From Cupriavidus cauae (GTDB lineage: Bacteria > Pseudomonadota > Gammaproteobacteria > Burkholderiales > Burkholderiaceae): DNA of 64,000 nucleotides. Positions 9,773 to 18,661 of the stretch are shown piece by piece (the stretch's first letter is position 1; each line of letters starts with the position of its first letter). The translations under genes were made by a program, and so were the position numbers. The stretch spans positions 122,790 to 186,789 of the forward strand of contig NZ_VWRN01000025.1 in assembly GCF_008632125.1 (NCBI RefSeq), given 5' to 3'. The notes beneath the pieces were generated by a model. That model saw nothing but the letters and a program-made list of their open reading frames with translations, did no database searches and was not told where the DNA came from.

Positions 9773-11926
9773 ATGCTTCGGCAAATCGATGCTGGCTTCA
9801 TGACGCACCAGGCGTTCGCGCCGACCGCGGCTCCTGGGCAAACCGGGCCGACGGGGCAACGCGAGCCGGGCGGGCCGGGCAGGCAGACGCGCGCCACATG
9901 GCACGAACTGACAACCGATCTGTTGCGGCATGTCGCCGGCCATCTGGACCATCGCCCCCTTTGCGGGATGGCGCAGACCGACCGGCGCACGCGAGTAGCA
10001 CTCGCGTCGATGATCCAGTCGGCAAGGATCGACTGGTGCATCGGCCGCGTGTCCAATCTGTCGACCTTGCAGGCTGCGCTGCGGGAAATCGATCGAGGCG
10101 TCATTGCGCCGAACCTCCGCGCCGGCCATATGGCCGCACTGGCCGAACGCCTGGCGTCGATGCACCCGTTCGTGAGCGCGAGGGCGTGCGGTCCGATGAT
10201 CGAGGCGGTCGCGACGCTGCCGGCCGACCTGCGCCAGCGCCCGCTGTGCGCATTGCTGTCGTGCTGCGGCAAGTTGGCGCACCTGGCCACGCGCCAACGC
10301 ATCGTCGACCACGTGGAGATGACGCGGCACCTGCGCTCGCTGCAGGGATCGCTGTTGCAGCTGGTGTGCGGACTGCCGCCGCCGCAGCAGTCCACGGCGC
10401 TGCTGGCCTTTTGCACCGAATTTCCCCGCTTGACGCAGGAGGCGGCCGCCGCGTTGCCGGCATGCCTGCAGCGCGCCATGGCGGTGCCGGGCGCGCAGGT
10501 TGCGCCGTTGATCACGGCGATGTGTTGGGCGGTACGTTCGCTCGGCAGGGCCCCGGTCGAGCTGCTGGCCACCGTGCAATCGGCCTACCCGGCATTGGCG
10601 CAGCAGGAAGGCGCGGCCGCCATGGCACAGCGCACTGCCGTGCTGTGTGCGCTGGCGGACGCAGCGGGGCCGGCGTGGCTGCATGCCGACGACATCGACC
10701 TGTCGGCCCAGCTGCGGCAGTGGGTATGGGAGGCGCTGCGGGATCTGCCTGGCGAGAGCCGGCTTCAGGTGCTGAGCCGGGTCGCCGCGTGGAGCCATGC
10801 CGGATCGTCGCGCGAGCAGGTGCTGGAATGCAGCAACCGCCTGTGGACCGAACGGCAGCACGCGTGTACCGATGCGGCGGCGCGGGCCCATTGGCTCGCG
10901 ATCGTCTGCAAGGCGGCGCCCGGCGTCTGTGTGGCGCCGCGTCTGTGGGGCGACCTGTGGGCGGAGGCGGGCAGGCTGACACCGCCGAGATGCGCGGTCC
11001 TGATCGCGTCGCATGCTTCCTCGCTCGGCCTGCTGCCCCATGAGGCCAGGCGCGACGCCTGGTCCGGGCTGTTCGGGCATGCCGTCGACGCGCTGCCGAT
11101 CGACCATCGCGCGGGGCCGCTGCAGGCCCTGGCCGCCGCGCTGGCGGAATTGAGCGGACCCTATCCCGATGCGCGCTGGAACGCGATGACCGACGCCGCC
11201 GCACGGTTGCCGCCGGCAGGACGCGCGCCGCTGCTGTACGCGTTCTGCGCCGCCTTTCCGGACCAGTGCGAGCGCCACTGGGAGGGCTATCTGGACCTGT
11301 TGGCGCAGTTGCCGCCCGCTGCCTTGAACCGCGAGCTGCAACGGGCCTGCGATCAGCTGCGTCGGCTATCGCCGGGGATGGCGGCGCGCGCGGTGCCGCG
11401 CCTGGCCGCCTTGCTGCCACGCCTTTCCGCCGATCACCGCGAGCAACCCTGGCTGGCGCTTTGGCGGCTGACCGGGGTGATCCTCGGCCCGGCGGAGCGG
11501 GCACCGGCATGGGCGGCCTTGCTGCGGACGATTGCCCCGCAGCCGCCGGCCCTTGAGCAGCGGTGGCTGGTGGCAGCCGCGGCGATCGACCACGCCGATG
11601 CTTGCCTGCTGTTGCTCGAGCGCGCCGCCGGCCTGCCGGCCGCTCGGCGCGCCAGCGTGCTGTCGGAACTGGCGCGTGGCTCCGTGGCGGGGCGCCCGCG
11701 AGAGACGTGGCCGGAAATATGGCAGGCGCTGGTGGAGGCGGTGCGGCGCTTGCCGCCGGCGTATCGCGGTTCGCCGCTGCACGCGCTCAGGGAATTGCAG
11801 ATCGCGTTGTCGGAAGCGGATGGCGGGCCGTGGCCCGAGGGGCTGAGGGCGCTGACGGCGCTGACTACGCTGTACGACGGGGTGCCGCCGATGGACCTGC
11901 CGCCGGCACCCGGCGCACCGTCATAG
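9773..11926 (+). CDS. F-box-like helical-repeat protein (intact paralogue)
   Basis: A 717-residue intact paralogue of the preceding protein, starting 19 bp after it with GGAGG before the ATG. Residues ~1-42 are Pro/Gly/Thr-rich. Residues ~43-80 (WHELTTDLLRHVAGHL, GMAQTDRRTRVALAS) form a degenerate F-box. The pair then share ARxxWxIxxVSxLSTL and LAERL. The rest is W/L/LP helical repeats, for example WVWEALRDLPGESRLQVL, WSGLFGHAVDALPIDHRAGP and WQALVEAVRRLPPAYRGSPL. No signal peptide, transmembrane segment or enzyme motif is seen. The stop overlaps the convergent DUF2905 gene by 6 bp. The function is unknown. An effector hijacking host SCF ubiquitin ligases, like Ralstonia GALA/RipG proteins, is the leading guess. 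Confidence 0.7.
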   Translation: MLRQIDAGFMTHQAFAPTAAPGQTGPTGQREPGGPGRQTRATWHELTTDLLRHVAGHLDHRPLCGMAQTDRRTRVALASMIQSARIDWCIGRVSNLSTLQAALREIDRGVIAPNLRAGHMAALAERLASMHPFVSARACGPMIEAVATLPADLRQRPLCALLSCCGKLAHLATRQRIVDHVEMTRHLRSLQGSLLQLVCGLPPPQQSTALLAFCTEFPRLTQEAAAALPACLQRAMAVPGAQVAPLITAMCWAVRSLGRAPVELLATVQSAYPALAQQEGAAAMAQRTAVLCALADAAGPAWLHADDIDLSAQLRQWVWEALRDLPGESRLQVLSRVAAWSHAGSSREQVLECSNRLWTERQHACTDAAARAHWLAIVCKAAPGVCVAPRLWGDLWAEAGRLTPPRCAVLIASHASSLGLLPHEARRDAWSGLFGHAVDALPIDHRAGPLQALAAALAELSGPYPDARWNAMTDAAARLPPAGRAPLLYAFCAAFPDQCERHWEGYLDLLAQLPPAALNRELQRACDQLRRLSPGMAARAVPRLAALLPRLSADHREQPWLALWRLTGVILGPAERAPAWAALLRTIAPQPPALEQRWLVAAAAIDHADACLLLLERAAGLPAARRASVLSELARGSVAGRPRETWPEIWQALVEAVRRLPPAYRGSPLHALRELQIALSEADGGPWPEGLRALTALTTLYDGVPPMDLPPAPGAPS

Positions 11927-12115
11927 CAGCCGGCCGACCAGCAGCGCGATCAGCGACAGCAGCACGGTCGACGCGAACGGCAGCACCCATTCGCGGCCGA
12001 ACAGCCGGAAACGCACGTCGCCCGGCAGGCGGCCCAGTCCGATCTTTTGCAGCCACGGCAGCGCGGACGACAGGATGATCACGGAGAGGAAGATGGTCAG
12101 TGTCCAGCGCAGCAT
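11921..12115 (-). CDS. DUF2905 small membrane protein
   Basis: A 64-residue protein with two hydrophobic segments: LTIFLSVIILSSALPWL near the N-terminus and LLSLIALLVGRLL at the C-terminus. Between them is GLGRLPGDVRFRLFGREW, the signature LGRLPGDI-type loop of DUF2905. It is predicted to sit in the inner membrane; the function is unknown. It lies just downstream of the midA-like gene on the same strand (15-bp gap), so the two are probably one transcript. Its 3' end overlaps the end of the intact F-box gene. Confidence 0.85.
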   Translation of the reverse strand: MLRWTLTIFLSVIILSSALPWLQKIGLGRLPGDVRFRLFGREWVLPFASTVLLSLIALLVGRLL

Positions 12116-12130
12116 GGGGGCGTTCCGTGG

Positions 12131-13327
12131 CTACAGGGTGTGGCTGCGGTCGCCCGCGGCAAAGCCGATCGGCACGCTGTCGCCCAGGCCGCGCGTCAGC
12201 GCGATGGCCTTGAACAACTCGCCCATTTCGGCTTCGGACAGCAGCTTCTGCACCGCGTTGGCGGCCGGCAGGAAGCTGCGGGCATCGTTGGGGTCCAGCG
12301 ACATCAGCAGTTCGGTGATGCCGGCATTCATCAGCAGGCGCGCCTGCGAGGCGAAGCCCGCAACCTCCAGGCCCGCGTCCACCGCCGCCTGCGCGATGCC
12401 GCTGAAGTTGACGTGGGCCGTGATGTCCTGCAGCCCCGGATAGAGGAACGGATCGGGGTGGGCGTGATGGCGGTAATGGCACATCAGCGTGCCGCCGGTG
12501 CGCTGCGGATGGTAGTACTCGCTGGCCGGAAAGCCGTAGTCGATCAGCAGCGCCGCGCCGCGCGACAGCATTGCGCCGAGCGAGCGGACGAAGCCCTCGG
12601 CCTCGGCATGGGTCTCGGTGACGATGTCGTGGTCGCCCGGAATCGCGGCGACGGCGGCGGGCACGTCGGCCGCGCCAAGCGGCCGGTCGGCGAAGCGGAA
12701 GCGCGCATCGTTGCCATGCTCGCCGCCATCGCTGCGCGCGACCCCGCGCTCATGCCAGACACCGCCAACCCGCGCGTAGAGCCGTACCGGCATCGCGTCG
12801 AGGACCTCGTTGCCGATCGCCACGCCCGCGAAGCGCGCGGGCAGGGCGTCGAGCCACTGCACCCGGGCGGCCAGATGCGGGGCGCGCGCGGCCAGCGTGG
12901 CCTGCTGGCGGGCGCGCAGCTCGCCGGACAGTTCGACGATCCAGTAGCGCGAGGGCAGCCGGCCCTCGGTTTCGAGCGCCAGCAGCAGATCCGCCGCCAG
13001 CCGGCCCGTGCCGGCGCCGAATTCCATCACCTCGTCCAGGCCCTGCTCGAGCCATTGCGCCAGCTGGCGCGCCAGCGTACGGGCGAAGAACGGCGTCAGT
13101 TCGGGGGCGGTGATGAAGTCGCTGCCGTCGCGCACGTCGCGGCCGAACTTGGCCGCGCCGCCGCTGTAGTACCCGAGCCCGGGCGTGTAGAGCGCCATCG
13201 CCATGTAGCGATCGAAGCCGAGCCAGCCTTGCGCGGCGTCGATCGCCTCGCCGATGCGCGCGGCCAATGCCGTGGAGGCATCGAGCGCGTCCGCGGAGGG
13301 AAGGGGTAAACTACCGGTTTTCTGCAT
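12131..13327 (-). CDS. MidA/NDUFAF7-type SAM-dependent methyltransferase
   Basis: A 398-residue class I methyltransferase of the COG1565/DUF185 family. Conserved pieces are YMAMALYTPGLGYYSGG, DFITAPELTPFFARTLA, the SAM loop VMEFGAGTGRLAADLL, and ALLIDYGFPASEYYHPQR with GTLMCHYRHHAHPDP. The mitochondrial homologue NDUFAF7 methylates an Arg of a complex I subunit; the bacterial substrate is not established. The start MQKTGSLP leaves only 15 bp to the divergent folM-like gene, so the two promoters overlap. Upstream extension of the frame is low-complexity and was rejected. Confidence 0.88.
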   Translation of the reverse strand: MQKTGSLPLPSADALDASTALAARIGEAIDAAQGWLGFDRYMAMALYTPGLGYYSGGAAKFGRDVRDGSDFITAPELTPFFARTLARQLAQWLEQGLDEVMEFGAGTGRLAADLLLALETEGRLPSRYWIVELSGELRARQQATLAARAPHLAARVQWLDALPARFAGVAIGNEVLDAMPVRLYARVGGVWHERGVARSDGGEHGNDARFRFADRPLGAADVPAAVAAIPGDHDIVTETHAEAEGFVRSLGAMLSRGAALLIDYGFPASEYYHPQRTGGTLMCHYRHHAHPDPFLYPGLQDITAHVNFSGIAQAAVDAGLEVAGFASQARLLMNAGITELLMSLDPNDARSFLPAANAVQKLLSEAEMGELFKAIALTRGLGDSVPIGFAAGDRSHTL

Positions 13328-13342
13328 CCCGCGATTGTAGCA

Positions 13343-14188
13343 ATGCCAGATTTCACTTCTTCCGACGCCGCGCCCGGTTCGACGACGGCCTCGTCCTCGG
13401 CCTCGTCGACGCAGGCGGTCGCGCCCGGCCCCAGCCGCGGCATTGCGCTGGTGACGGGCGGCGCCCGCCGCATCGGCCGCGCGATCGCGCTGGAACTGGC
13501 GGCGCGCGGCTGGGATATCGCGGTGCACTGCCATCGCTCGCGTGACGAGGCCGAGGAGGTCGCCGGACAGATCCGCGCGCTCGGCCGCCGCGCCGCGGTG
13601 CTGCAGGCGGACCTGGCCGACGAGGCGGCGACCGGCGGGCTGATCGCCGCCTGCACCGCCGCCCTCGGCACGCCGACCTGCCTGGTCAACAACGCCTCGC
13701 TGTTCCAGTACGACGTCGCCACCAGCTTCTCCTACGGCTCGCTCGATACGCATATGCGCACCAATGTCGCCGCGCCGCTGCTGCTGTCGCGCGAGTTGCA
13801 CCGGGCGCTGCCGGACGATGCGCGCGGCGTGGTGATCAACCTGCTGGACCAGAAGCTCGACAACCTGAACCCGGACTTCCTCTCGTACACGCTGTCCAAG
13901 GCCGCGCTGCAGACGGCGACGATGCAGCTGGCCCAGGCGTTGGCGCCGCGCCTGCGCGTGGTCGGCGTGGCGCCGGGCATCACGCTGGTGTCGGGCGACC
14001 AGTCTGGCGGCGGCTTCAAGCGCGCGCACCGGATGACGCCGCTGGGCCAGTCGTCGACGCCCGACGATATCGCCCAGGCCGTGGCCTATCTCGCCGAGGC
14101 CCGCGCGGTCACCGGCACTACGCTGTACGTGGACGGCGGCCAGCACCTGATGCCGCTGGCGCGCGACGTGATGTTCCTGACCGAATGA
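13343..14188 (+). CDS. folM: SDR family dihydromonapterin/pteridine reductase
   Basis: A 281-residue short-chain dehydrogenase. After ~30 Ser/Thr/Ala-rich residues comes the NADP-binding motif ALVTGGARRIGRAIALELA, then CLVNNASLFQ and the active-site SYTLSKAALQTATM with Tyr-x3-Lys. PGITLVSGDQ and TLYVDGGQHLMP close the protein. Adjacency to folB supports a FolM/pteridine reductase role (reduction of dihydromonapterin or dihydrobiopterin) in tetrahydropterin metabolism. The Ser/Ala lead is unusual for an SDR and may mean translation starts later, but no better start is visible. Confidence 0.82.
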   Translation: MPDFTSSDAAPGSTTASSSASSTQAVAPGPSRGIALVTGGARRIGRAIALELAARGWDIAVHCHRSRDEAEEVAGQIRALGRRAAVLQADLADEAATGGLIAACTAALGTPTCLVNNASLFQYDVATSFSYGSLDTHMRTNVAAPLLLSRELHRALPDDARGVVINLLDQKLDNLNPDFLSYTLSKAALQTATMQLAQALAPRLRVVGVAPGITLVSGDQSGGGFKRAHRMTPLGQSSTPDDIAQAVAYLAEARAVTGTTLYVDGGQHLMPLARDVMFLTE

Positions 14189-14297
14189 CTTCCCTGGAGC
14201 CGCGGCCGCCTGTACCATCGGCGGCCTTTGCCGGTTCCAGATTCCCGATTTCCGGCTCCCTTCTCTCCCCCGTCTCCCCTTTCTCGCCCACGCCGCC

Positions 14298-14690
14298 ATG
14301 TCCGCCGCTCTTTCCCATCCCAGCCTGCAAGACTGCCGCCGCATGTTCCTGCGCAACTACGAAGTGCAGATCAACATCGGCGTGCACGAGTTCGAGAAGA
14401 AGGGCGAACAGCGCGTGCTGATCAACATCGACCTGTACGTGCCGCTGGCGGAAAGCACGCCGCACGACGACAAGCTGCACGAGGTCGTCGACTACGACTT
14501 CATGCGCAATACCGTCGCCGAGCGCATGGCGCTGGGCCACGTCCACCTGCAGGAGACGCTGTGCGACGACGTCGCCCGCGCGATGCTGCGCCACCCCAAG
14601 GTGCGCGCGGTGCGGGTGTCGACCGAGAAGCCGGACGTGTATCCTGATTGCGATTCGGTCGGGGTCGAGGTGTTTCATATCAAGAGCTAG
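14298..14690 (+). CDS. folB: dihydroneopterin aldolase family protein
   Basis: A 130-residue protein with the FolB fold: FLRNYEVQINIGVHEFEKKG, HEVVDYDFMRN and LCDDVARAMLRHPKVRAVRVSTEKPDV, where the Glu and Lys positions of the aldolase active site are kept. It acts in folate synthesis, converting 7,8-dihydroneopterin to 6-hydroxymethyl-dihydropterin plus glycolaldehyde. The first ~15 residues precede the fold; a second Met (MFLRN) 16 codons later could be the true start. It lies 109 bp after the pteridine reductase gene in the same direction. Confidence 0.87.
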   Translation: MSAALSHPSLQDCRRMFLRNYEVQINIGVHEFEKKGEQRVLINIDLYVPLAESTPHDDKLHEVVDYDFMRNTVAERMALGHVHLQETLCDDVARAMLRHPKVRAVRVSTEKPDVYPDCDSVGVEVFHIKS

Positions 14691-14851
14691 GCCGGCGATC
14701 GGCCCGCCGTCGAGCCGGGCGCCAGGCTTGCCGCTGGGTCGCGCGTCTTCGTGATGCCCCCGGCACTTGATGCAGCCGCTGGGGCGCTCCGCTAAAATAC
14801 CCGGTTCGATTGCGCCCGAACGGCGCCCCGCCCGTTGCCTTCCCTCCCGCC

Positions 14852-15829
14852 ATGACCGAAACGACCCACTCCAGGAACTTCTACCGCCTCGAGACCTATC
14901 TGCAGTCGCAGACCGGCCGCGCGATCGGCGACTTCAAGATGATCGAGGACGGCGATACGGTGCTGGTCTGCCTGTCGGGCGGCAAGGACTCGTACACGAT
15001 GCTGTCGGTGCTGATGGCGCTGCAGAAGCGCGCGCCGATCGACTTCAAGCTGATCGCGATGAATCTCGATCAGAAGCAGCCGGGCTTCCCCGAGGACGTG
15101 CTGCCGCGCTACCTCGACAATATCGGCGTGCAGTACGTGATCGTCGAGGCCGACACCTATTCGATCGTCAAGGAGAAGGTGCCGGAGGGCAAGACCACCT
15201 GCTCGCTGTGTTCGCGGCTGCGCCGGGGCGTGATCTACCGGACCGCGAAGGAGCTGGGCGCCAACAAGATCGCGCTGGGCCACCATCGCGACGACATCGT
15301 CCAGACCTTCTTCCTGAACATGTTCTTCGGCGGCAAGATGAAGGCGATGCCGCCGAAGCTGGCCACCGACGACGGCCAGCACATCGTGATCCGCCCGCTG
15401 GCCTATTGCTCGGAGAAGGACATTGCCGCCTATGCGCGCGCGATGGAATTCCCGATCATCCCCTGCAATCTGTGCGGCTCGCAGGAGAACCTGCAGCGCA
15501 AGAAGGTCAAGGAAATGCTGCTCGAGTGGGAGCGGCAGAATCCGGGCCGCATCGACAATATCTTCTCGGCGCTGAAGAACGTGGTGCCGTCGCACCTGGC
15601 CGATACCGAGCTGTTCGACTTCAACGGCCTGGCGACCGGGCTGGCCAAGGTCGACGAGGCCTCGCTGTTCGCCGACTCGACCTTCTCGCAGCAGCCGCTG
15701 GTGTTCGCCGGCGGCAGCGCCGAGAACCGGATGGAATTCGTCCGTTTCGAGAGGCCGGGGGGGCGGGGCGCGCAGGCCGAGGGCGCGGCGGTGGCCGCTG
15801 CCGCGGCGGCCGCGTCGGCGGCCGAATAA
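14852..15829 (+). CDS. ttcA: tRNA 2-thiocytidine(32) synthetase
   Basis: A 325-residue PP-loop ATPase. [18 protein letters not shown] is the ATP pyrophosphatase P-loop. Two CxxC pairs, in [14 protein letters not shown] and [14 protein letters not shown], bind the [4Fe-4S] cluster. [21 protein letters not shown] is also typical. It thiolates C32 of tRNA. The start [14 protein letters not shown] aligns with other TtcA starts. The C-terminal ~25 residues ([20 protein letters not shown]) are a low-complexity Ala tail beyond the conserved domain. Confidence 0.95.
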   Translation: MTETTHSRNFYRLETYLQSQTGRAIGDFKMIEDGDTVLVCLSGGKDSYTMLSVLMALQKRAPIDFKLIAMNLDQKQPGFPEDVLPRYLDNIGVQYVIVEADTYSIVKEKVPEGKTTCSLCSRLRRGVIYRTAKELGANKIALGHHRDDIVQTFFLNMFFGGKMKAMPPKLATDDGQHIVIRPLAYCSEKDIAAYARAMEFPIIPCNLCGSQENLQRKKVKEMLLEWERQNPGRIDNIFSALKNVVPSHLADTELFDFNGLATGLAKVDEASLFADSTFSQQPLVFAGGSAENRMEFVRFERPGGRGAQAEGAAVAAAAAAASAAE

Positions 15830-15844
15830 GGCCTCGGGGACTCG

Positions 15845-15890
15845 GCACCGGTTCGTTCAGGCTTCGGCGGTCCAGCACCGGTTCGTTCAG
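15845..15890. repeat. short direct repeat after ttcA
   Basis: GCACCGGTTCGTTCAG occurs twice with a 30-bp period, starting just after the ttcA stop. The remaining spacer to the convergent lipoprotein gene is rich in CTTTC/CTTCG runs. No terminator-like hairpin with a T-tract is seen. Confidence 0.6.
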
Positions 15891-15975
15891 CGCGCCTTCG
15901 GCGCTCCTGCGGGCTCTCTCACAGCTCGCCTTCCGCTCTCCTTCGGGTTTCCTTCGACTTTCTTTCGGCGCCGCC

Positions 15976-16917
15976 TCAGTTGGCCGCGCGCGACGGCACC
16001 GTGGCCGGCTGCCGCGGCGCCTCGCGCATCAGCGACTGCGTATCCTCGATCCACTTCTGGAAGCGCTCGACCGCGTGGCGCTTCTGCTCCGGCGTGGTCA
16101 TGTTGGCGATCTGCGCCGCCACCGTCAGTCCGGCCTCGGTATTGGCCTCGTAGCTGACGCGGCGCTCGCGCGTCGGCGGCGCCTGCCACTGGTCGCCGAA
16201 GCGCTGCAGCAGCGCGATCACGCGGGCCTTGGGCGGGTGTTCCGCCTGGACCTGCCGGACCAGCGCCATCCAGGCCTGCTGGCGTTTCACCCGTTCGCCG
16301 AAGCGCGACTCGGCGTTGTCGACCACCGGGCGGAGCGCGGCGCGGATCGCGTCCTGCTGCTCGCGCGAGAAGCGCCCGTAGATCAGCGTGGCCCACTCCA
16401 TCACCTTGTCGTAACGGGCCTCGAGGCGATCGTCGGGGCTGCCGCGCAGGAATTTCCTGCGGTACTTCTCGTTGCCGTCGGCGAACTTGCGCTCCATCCG
16501 CTTGATCTGGTCCGGCGTCAGTGTCAACAGCAGATCGGCGACATCCGGGATCGCATGGTCGAAGGCGACGCGGGCCATCCGTTGCGTATCGTCGCGCACG
16601 CGCTCCAGCTGGGCCTCGGTCACCGGCCCTTGCACCTCGCTCTTGGCGCGTTGCAGCAAGGCGGCGATCTCGGGCAGCTGCTCGCGCCGGTGCCAGGCGA
16701 AGAAGCGGGCGATCGCATCCCGGGTCTGCGGCTCCTGGTCGTCGGTGACGTCGACATAGTTGTCGATCCACCAGTAGGCCAGGTGGTCGCCCTGCTGGTA
16801 GCCGAGCTTCATCGCATTGCAGGCGGTCAGCAATACCAGCATCCCCGCCGCGATCAGTTCGCGCCACCGCACATTGTGAATTTGCGCAACAGCCGTCAAG
16901 CGGCGGATACCCCCCAT
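15976..16917 (-). CDS. DUF6279 family lipoprotein
   Basis: A 313-residue predicted lipoprotein. The N-terminus is MGGIRRL, followed by a hydrophobic run and the lipobox LLTAC, then LGYQQGDHLAYWWIDNYVDV. This matches the DUF6279 family, whose members are almost entirely helical and rich in Arg/Gln/Glu (for example EEQ-like ...DDQEPQTRDAIARFF). Function unknown; location is the inner face of the outer membrane or the periplasmic inner-membrane face. It is divergent from glmU over a 245-bp spacer. Confidence 0.78.
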   Translation of the reverse strand: MGGIRRLTAVAQIHNVRWRELIAAGMLVLLTACNAMKLGYQQGDHLAYWWIDNYVDVTDDQEPQTRDAIARFFAWHRREQLPEIAALLQRAKSEVQGPVTEAQLERVRDDTQRMARVAFDHAIPDVADLLLTLTPDQIKRMERKFADGNEKYRRKFLRGSPDDRLEARYDKVMEWATLIYGRFSREQQDAIRAALRPVVDNAESRFGERVKRQQAWMALVRQVQAEHPPKARVIALLQRFGDQWQAPPTRERRVSYEANTEAGLTVAAQIANMTTPEQKRHAVERFQKWIEDTQSLMREAPRQPATVPSRAAN

Positions 16918-17162
16918 GCTAGAATCGCCGGACGCGCCAACGGCACCTCTCCGCCGCCCGCCAGGCAAGGTCTGGCAACGGTTTGCGGACGATGGCGGGG
17001 TGCCGGCGACGGCTTCCGCATGGCTCCGTCCATGGCGGGATGAGGCCGATGAACGGTCCACCGTCCGCCAGTTGCGCCAACGCCCGGCTGTCACGTCGGG
17101 GCTGGTCGCGCGTCTTTCCGATCCGGATGTCAATTCGGGCGCACTCACTTAGGAACCTCCTC

Positions 17163-18536
17163 GTGAACATCGTCATTCTCGCCGCCGGCATGGGCAAACG
17201 GATGCATTCCGATTTGCCGAAGGTGCTGCATCCGCTGGCCGGCCGGCCGCTGCTTGCTCATGTGATCGATACCGCGCGTACGCTGTCGCCGACGCGGCTG
17301 GTGGTGGTCGTGGGCCATGGCGCCGAGCGGGTACAGGCTGCGGTCGCCGCGCCCGATGTCGCCTTCGCGCTGCAGGCCCAACAGCTCGGAACCGGCCATG
17401 CGGTGATGCAGGCGCTGCCGCTGCTCGATCCGGCCCAGCCGACGCTGGTGCTGTACGGCGACGTGCCGCTGACCCGGGCCGACACGCTGGCCCGTCTGGT
17501 GGAAGCCGCCGGGCAGGACCGCTTCGGCATCCTGACCGTCGAGATGGACGATCCGACCGGCTACGGCCGTATCGTGCGCGACGCCGCCGGCAGCATCGCC
17601 CGCATCGTCGAGCAGAAGGACGCCAGCGAAGCCGAGCGCGCGATCCGCGAGATCAATACCGGCATCGTGGTCTGCCCGACCGCGAAGCTGACCGAGTGGC
17701 TGTCCACGCTGCGCAACGATAACGCGCAAGGTGAGTACTACCTCACCGATACCGTCGAGCGCGCGGTCGCCGATGGCGTCGAGGTCGTGTCCGCCCAGCC
17801 GGGCGCGCTGTGGGAGACGCTGGGCGTCAACAGCAAGGTGCAACTGGCCGAACTCGAACGCCTGCACCAGCGCAACCAGGCGATGCGCCTGCTGGAAGCC
17901 GGCGTGACCGTGCTCGACCCGGCCCGGATCGATATCCGGGGCGAACTGACATGTGGCCGAGACGTCACGATCGACGTGGGATGCGTGTTCGAGGGACGGG
18001 TTCACCTGGAAGACGGCGTGCAGATCGGTCCTCACTGTGTGATCCGGGATAGCCGCATCGGTTCCGGGGCACGCGTGCTGGCCTTCTGCCATCTGGAGCA
18101 GGCGCAGGTCGGCGCGGACGGCCGGATCGGGCCCTATGCCCGGCTGCGTCCCGGCACCGAACTGGGCGAGGACGTCCATATCGGCAACTTCGTCGAGGTC
18201 AAGAACAGCCAGATCGCCGCGCACAGCAAGGCCAACCATCTTGCCTACGTCGGCGACGCCACGGTCGGCTCGCGCGTCAACATCGGCGCCGGCACCATCA
18301 CCTGCAACTACGACGGCGTCAACAAGCACCGCACGGTGATCGAGGACGACGTCTTCATCGGCTCGGACTCGCAGCTGGTCGCGCCCGTCACGGTACGCCG
18401 CGGCGCGACGCTGGGCGCCGGCACCACGCTGACCAAGGAAGCGCCGGCCGACCAGCTGACGCTGTCGCGCGCCAAGCAGACGACCATCCCCGGCTGGCAG
18501 CGGCCGGTCAAGCAGCCCAGGCAGGGCACGAAGTAA
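17163..18536 (+). CDS. glmU: bifunctional UDP-GlcNAc pyrophosphorylase / GlcN-1-P acetyltransferase
   Basis: A 457-residue cytosolic enzyme making UDP-GlcNAc for peptidoglycan and LPS. The N-terminal uridyltransferase domain starts with [20 protein letters not shown] and has LYGDVPLTR and [10 protein letters not shown]. The C-terminal left-handed beta-helix has hexapeptide repeats and [17 protein letters not shown], the acetyl-CoA site. The start is GTG: it puts the conserved VNIVILAAG at residue 1, and the longer upstream frame is unrelated sequence. It is followed by glmS, so the two enzymes of the pathway are neighbours. Confidence 0.95.
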   Translation: MNIVILAAGMGKRMHSDLPKVLHPLAGRPLLAHVIDTARTLSPTRLVVVVGHGAERVQAAVAAPDVAFALQAQQLGTGHAVMQALPLLDPAQPTLVLYGDVPLTRADTLARLVEAAGQDRFGILTVEMDDPTGYGRIVRDAAGSIARIVEQKDASEAERAIREINTGIVVCPTAKLTEWLSTLRNDNAQGEYYLTDTVERAVADGVEVVSAQPGALWETLGVNSKVQLAELERLHQRNQAMRLLEAGVTVLDPARIDIRGELTCGRDVTIDVGCVFEGRVHLEDGVQIGPHCVIRDSRIGSGARVLAFCHLEQAQVGADGRIGPYARLRPGTELGEDVHIGNFVEVKNSQIAAHSKANHLAYVGDATVGSRVNIGAGTITCNYDGVNKHRTVIEDDVFIGSDSQLVAPVTVRRGATLGAGTTLTKEAPADQLTLSRAKQTTIPGWQRPVKQPRQGTK

Positions 18537-18573
18537 GATAGGCGCACCGCGCTGGCCGGCGCGCAAGGCCCGG

Positions 18574-18596
18574 GGCGGGCGGCACAAGCGCCCGCC
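18574..18596. other. stem-loop between glmU and glmS
   Basis: GGCGGGCG and CGCCCGCC form a perfect 8-bp stem around a 7-base loop in the 125-bp glmU-glmS spacer. No T-tract follows, so it is not an obvious intrinsic terminator. It could be an mRNA processing or stability element setting the glmU/glmS ratio. That role is inference. Confidence 0.4.
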
Positions 18597-18661
18597 AGCC
18601 AGGACATCGAACAAAGCATCAACGCAGGCGGTCACGAGCCGCGGCACCCAGGGAGAGCAAC

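Noticed and set aside
18641..18661. glmS ribozyme or riboswitch in the leader.
   Set aside because: The spacer is 125 bp with only one small stem, and the ribozyme is known from Gram-positive bacteria.
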